A stretch of DNA of 64,000 bases from positions 558,001 to 622,000 of the forward strand of contig JACKBL010000004.1 of NCBI GenBank assembly GCA_020634515.1. The letters are read 5' to 3'. The notes beneath the pieces are model-generated. The model ran no database searches. It was not told the origin of the DNA and saw only the letters and a program-made list of their open reading frames with translations. The stretch comes from Ardenticatenales bacterium (lineage in GTDB: Bacteria > Chloroflexota > Anaerolineae > Promineifilales > Promineifilaceae). This document shows, in pieces, positions 17,520 to 27,200 of this stretch. Position 1 is the stretch's first letter. Each line of letters starts with the position of its first letter. The translations under genes were made by a program, and so were the position numbers.

Positions 17520-19472
17520 ATGGAAGAACGAGAACGACATTACCTGCAACTGCTGGCGCGACAGTATCCCTCTATTCAAGCGGCGGCCACGGAGATCATC
17601 AACCAAACGGCCAATTTGCAGTTACCCAAAGGAACGGAACACTTCCTGTCCGACATCCACGGGGAGTATGAGGCGTTCCGCCACGTCCTGCGCAGCGGGT
17701 CGGGGTCGATCAAACGCAAGATTGACGAGCACTTTGGCAACGAATTGACGGAACTGGCGCGGCGGCATCTGGCAACCCTCATCTACTACCCGGAGCAGGC
17801 CTTATCGCACGAACTGCGGGGCGTTTCCGACGCGGGCGAATGGTATCGTATCACGTTGTTTCGGCTCATTCGCCTCTGCCGCGTGGTTTCTTCTAAGTAT
17901 ACGCGGGGGATGTTGCGGGCGGCGATGCCGGCACATTTCGCCGCCACCATCGAAGAACTCCTCCACGAACAGGAAGGAATCGAAAACAAACACGAGTATT
18001 ACCAGACCATCATTGACACCATCATCGACACCGGCCAGGGACGCACCTTCATCACCGCCCTGGCCTACCTGATCCAGCGATTGGCGATTGCCCGTCTGCA
18101 CATCATCGGCGACATCTACGACCGCGGGCCGGGGGCGCACAACATCATGGACACCCTCATGGCCTACCATTCGCTGGACATCCAATGGGGCAATCATGAC
18201 ATTGTGTGGATGGGGGCCGCCGGCGGCAGCGAAGCGTGCATCGCCAACGTCATCCGCATCGGCTTGCGCTACGGGAACATGGAAACCCTGGAAAACGGGT
18301 ACGCCATCAGCATGTTGCCCCTCGCCTCCTTTGCCGTGGACGTTTACGGCCACGACGACTGCGCCCTGTTTCACCCGCAACTCGCCAACGCGGCGGAGTA
18401 CACGGAAAACGAACTACGGCTGATGGCCCAAATGCACAAGGCCATCACCATCATCCAACTCAAACTGGAAGCGCACATCATCCGGCGGCGGTCCCACTAC
18501 CGCATGGAAAACCGCCTCCTGCTGGACAAGCTGGACCTGGAACGAGGCGTCGTCGTCCTGGACGGTCAGGAACACCCGCTGCTGGACAGCCATTTTCCCA
18601 CCATCGACCCGCAAGACCCCTACGCCCTCACCGCGCGCGAAGAGATGGTCATGGAGCGACTGCGGCTCTCCTTCGCCAACAGCGAACGGCTGCAGAAGCA
18701 CATCCGCTTCCTCTACAGCAAAGGCAGCATGTACCTCGTCTATAACGGCAACCTCCTCTACCACGGCTGCATCCCCATGCACCACGACGGCTCCTTCTGG
18801 GTTTTCCGCACTGAGGGGCAGGAATTCACCGTCCAATCGTATATGGATCGCTTCGACATGCTGGCGCGGCAGGGCTACTTCGCCGACGACCCCGCGCAAA
18901 AGCAGTATGGCCTGGACGCCATGTGGTATCTCTGGAGCGGCTCCCACTCCCCCTTGTTCGGCAAAGACAAGATGGCGACTTTTGAACGATATTTCATCGC
19001 CGACAAGGCCACGCACAAAGAAAGCATGAATCCATATTACCAGTTCCGCGACCGGGAAGAGACGGCGCGGCGCATTCTGGCACACTTTGGCCTGGACCCG
19101 GAAACGGGGCACATCATCAATGGGCACGTGCCGGTGAAGGTGCGAAAAGGAGAAAGCCCGATCAAGGCCGGCGGCAAGCTGCTCGTCATTGATGGCGGAT
19201 TTGCGCGGGCATACCAGAAGGAAACGGGAATTGCCGGTTACACGCTCATTTTCAACTCCTACGGGCTGATGCTGGCCTCGCACGAGCCATTTGAGTCCAC
19301 GCAGAAGGCGATTGACGAAGCGCGAGACATCCATTCCAAAACCAGCATCCTGGAAGCGAACACGACGCGGCTGCGGGTGAAGGATACGGATGAGGGCCGG
19401 GCGGCGCGGCGGCACATCGCGGACTTGCGGGCGCTGCTAGAAGCGTATCGCGGCGGGGTGCTCAAGGGTTAA
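17520..19472 (+). CDS. fbp: Fructose-1,6-bisphosphatase, class III
   Basis: The 650-residue length matches Firmicutes-type class III FBPase. The metallophosphoesterase motifs are intact: LSDIHGEYEAF (DxH), GDIYDRGPGAHNIMDTL (GDxxDRG) and WGNHDIVWMGAA (GNHD). A conserved C-terminal half includes 'YRFRDREE'-like and 'GHVPVKVRKGESPIKA', and 'VIDGGFARAYQ'. The enzyme hydrolyses fructose-1,6-bisphosphate to fructose-6-phosphate in gluconeogenesis. ATG 17520 is chosen because AAGGAAA precedes it and because earlier residues of the open frame are not conserved in the family. It is followed by a small membrane protein gene 51 nt downstream. Confidence 0.95.
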   Translation: MEERERHYLQLLARQYPSIQAAATEIINQTANLQLPKGTEHFLSDIHGEYEAFRHVLRSGSGSIKRKIDEHFGNELTELARRHLATLIYYPEQALSHELRGVSDAGEWYRITLFRLIRLCRVVSSKYTRGMLRAAMPAHFAATIEELLHEQEGIENKHEYYQTIIDTIIDTGQGRTFITALAYLIQRLAIARLHIIGDIYDRGPGAHNIMDTLMAYHSLDIQWGNHDIVWMGAAGGSEACIANVIRIGLRYGNMETLENGYAISMLPLASFAVDVYGHDDCALFHPQLANAAEYTENELRLMAQMHKAITIIQLKLEAHIIRRRSHYRMENRLLLDKLDLERGVVVLDGQEHPLLDSHFPTIDPQDPYALTAREEMVMERLRLSFANSERLQKHIRFLYSKGSMYLVYNGNLLYHGCIPMHHDGSFWVFRTEGQEFTVQSYMDRFDMLARQGYFADDPAQKQYGLDAMWYLWSGSHSPLFGKDKMATFERYFIADKATHKESMNPYYQFRDREETARRILAHFGLDPETGHIINGHVPVKVRKGESPIKAGGKLLVIDGGFARAYQKETGIAGYTLIFNSYGLMLASHEPFESTQKAIDEARDIHSKTSILEANTTRLRVKDTDEGRAARRHIADLRALLEAYRGGVLKG

Positions 19473-19489
19473 GGGCGTACGCTCTCTGG

Positions 19490-19504
19490 GGATTGGACCA
19501 ATCT
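19490..19504. repeat. Palindrome (G/A)GATTGGACCAATCT (copy 1)
   Basis: GGATTGGACCAATCT sits just before the ribosome binding site of the next gene. The same 15-mer occurs at 33370-33384, and extended versions form hairpins at 45402-45434 and 45501-45559. It is a candidate operator or a small intergenic repeat family. Confidence 0.6.
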
Positions 19505-19523
19505 AAAAAGGAAAGGAGGTCTA

Positions 19524-19943
19524 ATGATGAACGAGAAAACGCGACAAGACCGGTGGTTTATCTATGTCGTTGCCGCTTTTCAGTCATTTATTGGCCTGGG
19601 CGGAGTGGCCGGTGGTCTGGGATTGGTGTTGGATCCCAGCGGAGACAATTTAGGGCTGCCACTGGCATGGCTGTCCCGGTCACCCTTTGCGGATTATCTC
19701 ATTCCAGGCCTTGTTTTGCTGGTCGTGATCGGCGGGGGCACGCTGCTGGGGGGTATGCTGACACTGCGCCGCCACCGTTATGCGGCGGAAGCGGCGATGG
19801 CGCTGGGCGGGTTGCTGATGTTGTGGATTGTGGCGCAAGTGTGGTGGATTGGCCTCTCCCACTGGCTGCAGCCGGTTTATTTTGCTTTCGGTGTGGTGGA
19901 GTTGAGCCTGGGGCAACGAATGGGGAAGCTGCGTGGTATTTGA
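19524..19943 (+). CDS. Small four-helix membrane protein of unknown function
   Basis: The 139-residue protein has an excellent AAGGAGG site 4-10 nt before ATGATG. It has about four hydrophobic helices: FIYVVAAFQSFIGLGGVAGG, FADYLIPGLVLLVVIGGGTL, a third around AAEAAMALGGLLMLWIVAQV and a fourth around LQPVYFAFGVVELSLG. A Gly-rich pattern and a short basic tail are also visible. I do not recognise the family. It is codirectional with fbp but separated by the GATTGGACCAATC palindrome, so co-transcription is uncertain. A strong bidirectional hairpin follows. Confidence 0.8.
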   Translation: MMNEKTRQDRWFIYVVAAFQSFIGLGGVAGGLGLVLDPSGDNLGLPLAWLSRSPFADYLIPGLVLLVVIGGGTLLGGMLTLRRHRYAAEAAMALGGLLMLWIVAQVWWIGLSHWLQPVYFAFGVVELSLGQRMGKLRGI

Positions 19944-19985
19944 CGGGTGGCGAATGCGTCCTTGACCCGTTACCGAAAAAGCCTC

Positions 19986-20037
19986 AAGCCAATCCAGAAA
20001 ATCATCCCCTTGGACCACTTTTTTTCTGGATTGGCTT
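19986..20037. terminator. Bidirectional terminator between convergent genes
   Basis: The 16-bp perfect arms AAGCCAATCCAGAAAA (19986-20001) and TTTTCTGGATTGGCTT (20022-20037) are separated by 20 nt. T- and A-rich ends on either side suit intrinsic termination in both directions, between the membrane-protein gene and the stop codon of the persulfide dioxygenase gene. Confidence 0.85.
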
Positions 20038-21452
20038 TAGTCGTTTGCCAGCGGCAGGCCGTGGGCGGTCCACTCAAGTATGCCGCCGCTGAGGTTGAGG
20101 ACGTTGGCTGCGCCGCGGGCTTGCAGGATGCTGGCCCCAATAGCGGAGCGGCTGCCGGAGTGGCAGTTGACGAGCAGCGTTTCTCCGTTTACCAGTTCGT
20201 GGGCGCGGTCTGGCAGGTAGCCGAGCATGATGTGGCGCGCGCCGGGGATGTGGCCTTCATCCCACTCCGATTGGGCGCGCACGTCTATGACTTTTATTTG
20301 CCCGCGCAGCACCCGGTCGGCAATGTGGTCGGCGCTAACGGGTTGGTAGGATTGCACGGGATGGCCCATATCGCGCCATTGGGCGATGATGGCGGTGGGG
20401 AAGTAGCCGGCGACGTTGTCCAGGCCGATGTAGGTCAGACTGCCTACGGCGTCGGCGAGGGCGTCGGCGTCGGCAATCAGGTAGAAGGGGTCGTGGTAGT
20501 TGAGCAGCCAGCCGGCCCATTCGGCGAGGTCGGCGAGGGGGATGTTGAGGGTTCCGGGGATGTGTGCGGCGGCAAAGGCGTCGGCGGCGCGGGTGTCGAT
20601 GATGGGGGTGTTGGCGTGGAGGAGATGGGGGAGGGTGGATGCCGGCATTTCCCCCACATCCAACATCCCACCCAAAATCCGCGGCCCTTCCTTATTCACC
20701 CGCTTCATCATCGCAAAATAAGTCGGCGGCTCCGGCTGCCCCTCCAACAGCATATGCACAAACGCCTCCTCATCCTCATACCCCAACGCCGCGTTAAACA
20801 ACTTCTCATACCCCACCGTACTGGAGGGAACCGATCCCAACCCCTTGCCACAGGCGCTGCCCGCCCCATGCGCCGGCCACACCTGCACATAATCCGGCAA
20901 CTGCCGGAACCGACGCAGCGAGTGAAACATCTGCCGCGCCCCCAAAACCGACGTATTGGCAATACCCGCCGCCTTTTCCAACAGATCAGGCCGCCCCACG
21001 GCCCCCACAAAGACAAAGTCCCCCGTGAATATGCCCATCGGCCTGTCCGCGCCCGCCGTATCCGTGAGCAGGAAGGAGATGTGTTCCGGCGTATGGCCGG
21101 GCGTGTGCATCACCTCCAGGCGAATGTTGCCCACCATGAACGTGTCGCCATCGCGCAAAAGTTGATGCGCGTATTCCTGCACATACTGGTACTTCCAATC
21201 CGCGCCCCCCTCATCCGACACATACAGCCGCGCCCCCACGCGCGCCGCCAACTCCCGCGCGCCGGACACATAATCAGCGTGGATGTGTGTCTCCGCCACA
21301 CCCACCAGCCGCATCTCCTCACGCTCCGCCGCACGCAGATATATCTCTACGTCGCGCCCCGGATCAACGATAAGCGCCTCACCGGTGGCCTGGCAGCCAA
21401 CCATGTAGGAAGCGTGCGCGAGTTGTTGGTTGTAGAAGTATTTGAGCAGCAT
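20037..21452 (-). CDS. Persulfide dioxygenase-rhodanese fusion (MBL fold plus two rhodanese domains)
   Basis: From the ATG at 21452 (AGGAG upstream) the protein has 471 residues. Residues 1-250 form an ETHE1-like metallo-beta-lactamase domain with THIHADYVSG, HTPGHTPEHI and FTGDFVFVGAVGRPDL, the iron-binding His/Asp positions of persulfide dioxygenases. Two rhodanese domains follow. The first (IIDTRAADAFAAAHIPGTLN) has no Cys in its catalytic loop and is probably structural. The second (VIDVRAQSEWDEGHIPGA) carries VNCHSGSRSA with the active Cys. Architecture and order match CstB/BlhA-like proteins that oxidise persulfides to sulfite and thiosulfate. Role in sulfide detoxification is inferred from the family. 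Confidence 0.92.
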   Translation of the reverse strand: MLLKYFYNQQLAHASYMVGCQATGEALIVDPGRDVEIYLRAAEREEMRLVGVAETHIHADYVSGARELAARVGARLYVSDEGGADWKYQYVQEYAHQLLRDGDTFMVGNIRLEVMHTPGHTPEHISFLLTDTAGADRPMGIFTGDFVFVGAVGRPDLLEKAAGIANTSVLGARQMFHSLRRFRQLPDYVQVWPAHGAGSACGKGLGSVPSSTVGYEKLFNAALGYEDEEAFVHMLLEGQPEPPTYFAMMKRVNKEGPRILGGMLDVGEMPASTLPHLLHANTPIIDTRAADAFAAAHIPGTLNIPLADLAEWAGWLLNYHDPFYLIADADALADAVGSLTYIGLDNVAGYFPTAIIAQWRDMGHPVQSYQPVSADHIADRVLRGQIKVIDVRAQSEWDEGHIPGARHIMLGYLPDRAHELVNGETLLVNCHSGSRSAIGASILQARGAANVLNLSGGILEWTAHGLPLAND

Positions 21453-21506
21453 GGAAGAACTCCTGCAAGAAACTTCCCGCAAAACGGTTTCCGGGAAGGG
21501 GGGTCG

Positions 21507-21665
21507 TTAACGGAGGACGCGCAGCAACAAGAGCATGAGAAACATCATCAGCAGAACAAAGCCGCAGCCAAAGCAGCCAGGACCGCGCCGGCGCCACATG
21601 CCCGGACGAGCCCAGGCGCGCCGCGCCCATCGTCTTCTACGCCAATAGAGTCTGTTACGCATCAT
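21507..21665 (-). CDS. Small basic, C-terminally membrane-anchored protein (hypothetical)
   Basis: A 52-residue reading frame starts MMRNRLYWRRRRWARRAWAR. It ends with a hydrophobic helix, GCFGCGFVLLMMFLMLLLL and a short basic end. Arg/Trp-rich cytoplasmic head plus one helix is a plausible small membrane protein, and it lies 24 nt downstream on the sense side of nothing else. The ribosome site is weak (GGGGAT). Could be spurious. Confidence 0.4.
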   Translation of the reverse strand: MMRNRLYWRRRRWARRAWARPGMWRRRGPGCFGCGFVLLMMFLMLLLLRVLR

Positions 21666-21957
21666 GATTATCCCCATGAAAGACAGTGGATAGAGGTCAG
21701 TGGTAAAAAGCGGTCGGTCGGCGATGCGCCAGCCTATCGATAAATTGTGGCGCAATTGGCTTCTTCCGCCCACTTTTTGCTTATTTTCTTTTAGCTACGC
21801 CTTAACAGGGTGACATTGGATGGCCACTCCGTCGCTTATCCTCCCTTCCTTTGACATGGCAGGCGAAGTCGGGCAAAATGGACTGGCATTCGTTGCTTCA
21901 CGCGCGACCTATGTCGCCGCGACAAGGCCGATGGTCATTTATAAGGATGGTTTCGTC

Positions 21958-23349
21958 ATGTTCCGTAACGGCGCCTTCATCAGCAAAGTAACGCTTTTCA
22001 TTTTATTAGTGGCCGTCGTCCTGGCCGGGAGCGGGTGGCTGATGTACACAGCCATGCGCAGGCTAACCGCGTCGCCATCTCTGGATGAACAACTGCGGAC
22101 GGTTTTGGTTGATGCCGGCATTTCTCCCCTCGACACCGGCCCGGCCCCCGACCCCGCCAAAGTCCAACTTGGCGAAGCCCTCTTCTTCGACAAAGAACTC
22201 AGCGGCAACCGCGACATCTCCTGCGCCACCTGCCACCACCCCCTCCTGCACACCGGCGACAGCCTCTCCATCTCCTTTGGCACGGGCGGGCAAGGCCTGG
22301 GCACAGCCCGCGTCATGGGCGACGGGCGCGCCCTCGTCCCGCGCAACGCCACGGAAATCTTCAACCGCGGCGCCGTTGAGTGGAACCAACTCTTCTGGGA
22401 TGGGCGCGTCTCCGGCAGCCCCGCCGCCGGTTTCGTCACGCCCGCGGGCGACGCCCTCCCCCCCGGCCTGGACAGCGTGCTGGCGGCGCAGGCGATGTTC
22501 CCCGTCACCTCTCAAGATGAAATGCGCGGCACACAGGGGGATTATGCCGGCAACGGCCAGATCAACGAAATCGCCCTGCTGGACGCCGACGACCTCCCCG
22601 CCATCTGGAAAGCCCTCATGTTCCGCCTCCTGGCCATCCCTGAATACGACACCCTCTTCCAGGCCGCCTACCCCGACATCCCCCGTGACCAACTCGGCTT
22701 CCAACACGCCGCCAACGCCATCGCCGCCTACGAAATCGCCACCTACACCTTCCTCGACAGCCCCTGGGACCGCTACGTCGCCGGCGACACAACCGCCATC
22801 TCCAACGAAGCCAAAGCCGGCGCGCTCCTCTTCTATGGCGAAGCCGACTGCGCCCGCTGCCACCGCGGCAACCTGCTCACCGACCAGCAATACTACAACA
22901 TCGGCGTGCCCCAATTAGGCCCGGGCAAGAAAAACGAAGAAGGATACGACTTTGGCCGCTACCTGGAAACCAACGCTCCGCAAGACCTCTTCGCTTTCCG
23001 CACGCCCCCGCTGCGCAATGTCGCCCTCACCGGCCCCTGGATGCACAACGGAGCGTATCGCTCACTAGAAGATGCGGTACGCCATCATCTGGACCCGGTC
23101 GCCTATCTGCGCAACTACAACGAAAGCCAACTCATGCCCATTCTACAGGCCACCTGCAAAGAAGATGAGGCCACCATCCAGGCGCTCTTAAACGGCCTGG
23201 ACCCACTCGTCGCCACGCCCAAGCAGCTATCCGACACGCAGGTGCGGCAGTTAATGGCCTTCCTCTACGCCCTCACCTCCCCCTCCGCCCTGGATCAGAC
23301 CGCCGCCGTGCCAGAGAACGTCCCCAGTGGCCTATCCGTAAATGATTAG
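21958..23349 (+). CDS. Di-heme cytochrome c peroxidase (MauG/CcpA family)
   Basis: The 464-residue protein begins MFRNGAFISKV with an uncleaved signal/anchor (TLFILLVAVVLAGSGWL). Both c-type heme motifs are present: CATCH (near residue 95) with the following 'FGTGGQGLG', and CARCH (near residue 310). 'FNRGAVEWNQLFWDGRV', 'TPPLRNVALTGPWMHNGAY' (Met ligand region) and 'LMAFLYALT' complete the bacterial cytochrome c peroxidase signature. It would reduce peroxide or modify a partner outside the membrane. Upstream in-frame ATGs (21820, 21931) are poorer. AAGGATGG precedes ATG 21958. It is monocistronic, with about 500 nt before the next gene. Confidence 0.92.
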   Translation: MFRNGAFISKVTLFILLVAVVLAGSGWLMYTAMRRLTASPSLDEQLRTVLVDAGISPLDTGPAPDPAKVQLGEALFFDKELSGNRDISCATCHHPLLHTGDSLSISFGTGGQGLGTARVMGDGRALVPRNATEIFNRGAVEWNQLFWDGRVSGSPAAGFVTPAGDALPPGLDSVLAAQAMFPVTSQDEMRGTQGDYAGNGQINEIALLDADDLPAIWKALMFRLLAIPEYDTLFQAAYPDIPRDQLGFQHAANAIAAYEIATYTFLDSPWDRYVAGDTTAISNEAKAGALLFYGEADCARCHRGNLLTDQQYYNIGVPQLGPGKKNEEGYDFGRYLETNAPQDLFAFRTPPLRNVALTGPWMHNGAYRSLEDAVRHHLDPVAYLRNYNESQLMPILQATCKEDEATIQALLNGLDPLVATPKQLSDTQVRQLMAFLYALTSPSALDQTAAVPENVPSGLSVND

Positions 23350-23845
23350 GGTTCGTGCAAAATTGGCTTTGGACTATCCAACAAGCAAGAAACCTCCCGG
23401 CACATCCGTTATTTCCCATCAGGCGGATTGAACCCATCCGTCCGATTACCCATCTCGGACTATGGTCCTATACGCACGCCATAAATCCGTGCGTAAAATG
23501 GATTGCGTTACACTGCTCGATGCCAATGACTACATTCTTGTGGGCCGAACCTTCTGCCTGGCCTGACATCTGGAAACTGGAATACAAACGGTCACAAATC
23601 ACATAGATAATGCCGATCTAGTTCTCTCCGCGTCATTCCGTGCCTGGCTGCGTCCCGGTTCACGCTTTTGCTGAATTTCACGAGGACTTTACGGAATTTT
23701 CCCCGTTTTTCGCCATAATGTAGGTATCGTGCAACTACTCATCATCCAAAGGTGCGACACACGCATGAACACCGTTTTCGTCATGCGGCACTCTGCAAAA
23801 ATGCGTCACCTGGTATAGACACGGCAGATAGACATAGGAGAGATA
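23350..23845. other. Non-coding gap
   Basis: No frame in this 496-nt stretch has the codon bias or domains of a real gene. I see no strong terminator immediately after the peroxidase and no tRNA. A promoter for the next gene probably lies near its 3' end. Confidence 0.5.
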
Positions 23846-24052
23846 ATGTTTCGTGGTAAGAGCAAGCAATTCAAGGTTGTGAAAAACGATCGGGGAGAAT
23901 ATGCTGTCTGGCACGCGGATGCGGGACAATCAGCCAAATGGGATGAAACGGGTTGGGTGGGGTCGGTGGAAGAATGCCGGCAATTCGTCGAATCTCGCCG
24001 TTTTGCCGGCAAAACCCTGTTTGCCTCCCTGGCCGCGAAAACCAATCGCTAA
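23846..24052 (+). CDS. MbtH-like small protein, orphan
   Basis: The 68-residue protein has a good GGAGAGATA-ATG start. Its core 'FKVVKNDRGEYAVW' followed by 'DETGWVGSVEECRQFVE' follows the MbtH pattern (…V..N.eg.ysvWp…GW…G…eCl.yIe). Canonical MbtH proteins activate adenylation domains of non-ribosomal peptide synthetases. No NRPS is in the window, and the conserved Pro and one Trp of true MbtHs appear replaced. It may be a divergent relative with another partner. An intrinsic terminator lies 28 nt downstream, so it is its own transcription unit. Confidence 0.65.
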   Translation: MFRGKSKQFKVVKNDRGEYAVWHADAGQSAKWDETGWVGSVEECRQFVESRRFAGKTLFASLAAKTNR

Positions 24053-24080
24053 TCCCCCTCCTCAGTCACCTTCACGTAAG

Positions 24081-24107
24081 AGATAGCTCGGTGAGCTATC
24101 TTTTTTG
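24081..24107 (+). terminator. Intrinsic terminator after the MbtH-like gene
   Basis: A 9-bp stem AGATAGCTC/GAGCTATCT with a GGT loop is followed directly by TTTTTG. This is a textbook rho-independent terminator for the plus strand. Confidence 0.92.
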
Positions 24108-24158
24108 TTTTCAGGCCACTGGCGTTTTTGGCGTGGCGGCTCCAGTCAGCCCACAGGG

Positions 24159-24184
24159 CCGATCACCCTATGTGGATTTCGCCA
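24159..24184. repeat. Short intergenic repeat at a convergent gene junction (copy 2)
   Basis: CCGATCACCCTATGTGGATT plus TCGCCA matches 8507-8532 with few changes. Like that copy it lies 16-17 nt from the stop codon of a long minus-strand gene whose neighbour converges on it. Confidence 0.6.
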
Positions 24185-24200
24185 CACCCCAATCGTTCCC

Positions 24201-27200
24201 TCAACTGTTCCCATTCCATTTCGTCGCCGGTTCTTGCGCCAACGGCGCACTCTCCCCCATCAGTTTGCGATAGCGTGGATGATGGCGAATCCCGTCCAGG
24301 TCGGGATCGCGGCGCGCCCATTCCAACTGCACCTGGTGTTTTTCCAGGGCCACGTGCAACAAATCCAACGCTTCATCAACATTGCCGGCAATAGCCTCCA
24401 GACAAGCGCGATTGTACTCATTCGCATCCGCGATCAGCACCCGCGCCATACGCATCTGCTCCTCATACGCCGCCGCCTCCCCCAGCCGGCGATACAACCC
24501 CGCCAGCGACCCCCGCGACAACGCATCCTCTCCATCCAACGCAATCGCCCGTAAATAAGCATCTCGTGCTTCCACAAACATCCCACTCGTATTGTAAACA
24601 TCCCCCAGGTTGGCAAACCCCTGCGCATGATCCGGCATCCGCCGCGTCACCTCCAGATAGGCAGCCACCGCCTCCGTAAACGCCCCCTGATCCCGATACG
24701 CATGGCCCAGACCAAAACGCGCCAGCACATCATCCGGATCCAACATCAACGCCTGCTCATAGGCCGTCACAGCATCGTCCAGGCGTCCCAGGTCTGTACT
24801 CACATCCCCCAGGCCCCGATACGCCGCCGCATCTACCTCACCCAGGCGAATCGCCCGCTGATACGCATTCACCGCGTCAAAAGGACGTTGCAACAGGCTG
24901 TACACGCGCCCCAACCCGACCTGCGGCGCCGCGTACCGTGGATTCAAAACACTCGCCTGTTGGTACGCCGCCATCGCCGCGTCCAACCGCTCCATTTGCA
25001 AGTACAAGTTTCCCAGACCATAGTGCAGCTTTGCATCCCGCGGGTTCAACTCCACCGCCTGCAAATGCGCGGCAAGCGCCTCGTCGCCGCGCTCCAGGGT
25101 CGCATAGACCCGTCCCAATCCGCCATACACCTGCGCGTTGTCCGGCGACATGCGCAGCGCCTGCAAATAAAGTTGCAGCGCCTCCCGTGGCCGCCGCGCC
25201 CCTTCCAGCAGTTCCGCCTGCCCCACCAGCGCCCCCACATGCCCTTCCGCCAGCTTCAACGCCTGCTGGAAAGCCGTCATCGCTTTGTTCGTCTCCCCCG
25301 TGCGCATGTACACCTGCCCCAGGCCGCTGTACACGGTGGGATCATCGCCGATCAGGGTCAGCGCCCGTTCGTAGGCGGCCAGGGCCTCGTCAATCCGCCC
25401 GGCATCCAGGTGCAACGCCGCCAGCCCCACATGGGATGCGCCATCCTGGGGATTCAAGGCAATGGCCTGTTGGTAAGCGGCCGCTGCCTCGCGCGAGCGG
25501 TGCTGCGCCGCCAGCACACTACCCAGACCACGATATGCGCCGGCATGACCAGGTCCCGTCTGTTTCAGCGCTTTCTGGTAGGCCGTCTGGGCGTCAAAGG
25601 GCCGCTCCGTGGACTCATAGACTTGCCCCAGGCCGATGTACGCGGCTACCAGGCGCGGGTTGATCTGAATTGCCTGGCGATACGCCGCCACCGCTTCGTT
25701 CATCATACCCAAGCTGTGATAGAGATCGCCGAGTCCACTCTGCGCCGCCGCGTGTTGGGGATCGTCGGCAAGGGCCTGCTCGTACGCACGGCGTGCCTCT
25801 TCCGCGCGCCCCAATGCCGTGTAAGACGCCCCCATCGCCGCGTGCAGTTCCGCGTCATTCGGGGTCAACGATAGCGCCTGAGCATACCATTGCAGGGCCT
25901 GAGCGTGCTGCCCCCGGCGTGCCTGCGTCTGCCCCATCCCCAGAAGCGCGGCGGCATGGCCTGGCTCCAACGCCAGCGCCTGTTGAAAAGCCGCTTCCGC
26001 CTCCGCTATCTGCTCCAACCATAGGTGGACACGCCCCAAACCACTATGAACAGTGGGGTTTCGCGGAGCCAGAGCTACCCCCTGTTGGTAGGCAGCCAGC
26101 GACTCCTCCATCCGCCCGGCCCGCAGGTACAAAGCGCCCAGCATCGTATAGGTTGGGCCATGCTGCGGCTCCAGGTCAATAGCCCGCCGGTAGGCGGTAA
26201 TGGCATCACCGGTGCGCCGGAGGGCCGCGTAGACCTGGCCTGTGCCCCGGTAGGGTTCGGCGTTGTCGGGCTGGCGTTCGGCAGCCCGCCCATAAGCAAC
26301 CAACGCATCGTAGCTGCGACCAAGGGAATGCTGCACATGGCCCAACTGGCAATACGCGGGCGCGAAGTCCGGGTCCAGCCGCAACCCTCGCTGGCAGGCA
26401 GCCAGGGCATCTTCATGGCGCCCCAGGGCAAGGTAGGCGCTGCTAAGTCCTATCCAGGCAGCAACGTGGTTCGGATCCACTTCCACTGCCTGCTGATAAG
26501 CAGCCAGTGCTTCATCGTGGCGGTTTAGTTGGTGATAGGCGCAGCCCAACTCGCAGTGCAGATTCGCGTGGTCCATCCCCAGCGCCCACGCCTGTTGGTG
26601 TACCGTCACCACATCCGCGAATTGCCCCAGGACAAAATAGACCCTGGCCAGGCCGTAGTAGGCCGCCCCATACTCAGGGTCCAGCGTGATAGCTTGCTGG
26701 TAGGCCGCGGCGGCGTCCGTGTATTGGCGCAGCGCCGCGAAGGTTTCCGCCAGCCCATAGTGCGCGCGTGGTTCCGTGGGGTTTTGGTCAACGGCGGCGG
26801 CGAAGGCGGCGTGCGCCTCCTCCACCCGGTCCAGTTGAGCCAGCGATTGGGCCAGGCCGAGGTACGGGGCCTCCGGCTGTGGCAGGAGGTTGACAGCCTG
26901 CTGGTAAGCATCTACGGCGAGCACATATTCCGCCCGCGATAGGGCGGCATCGCCCAGTCCACGCTGCGCTTCTCCGTCCGTGGGGGCCATTTCCGCCACG
27001 CGCCGGTATGACTTGAAGGCGCGGGCAACGTCTCCCTGGGCGGCGGCGATGCGGCCCAGGCCCTTGAGCGCGGGCAGGTTGTCGGAATCGATCTGTAATG
27101 CCTGCCAGTAGGCGGAGAGGGCTGCTTTGGCGTCGTTCTGGATGGCATGGACGTGGCCCAGACCAACGTGGGCCGAGGCGTGGCGCGCATCGCCGGCGAT

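Noticed and set aside
19947..21743. 598-codon plus-strand frame across the persulfide dioxygenase gene
   Set aside because: Shadow of the MBL-rhodanese gene, crossing a terminator hairpin and an intergenic gap.
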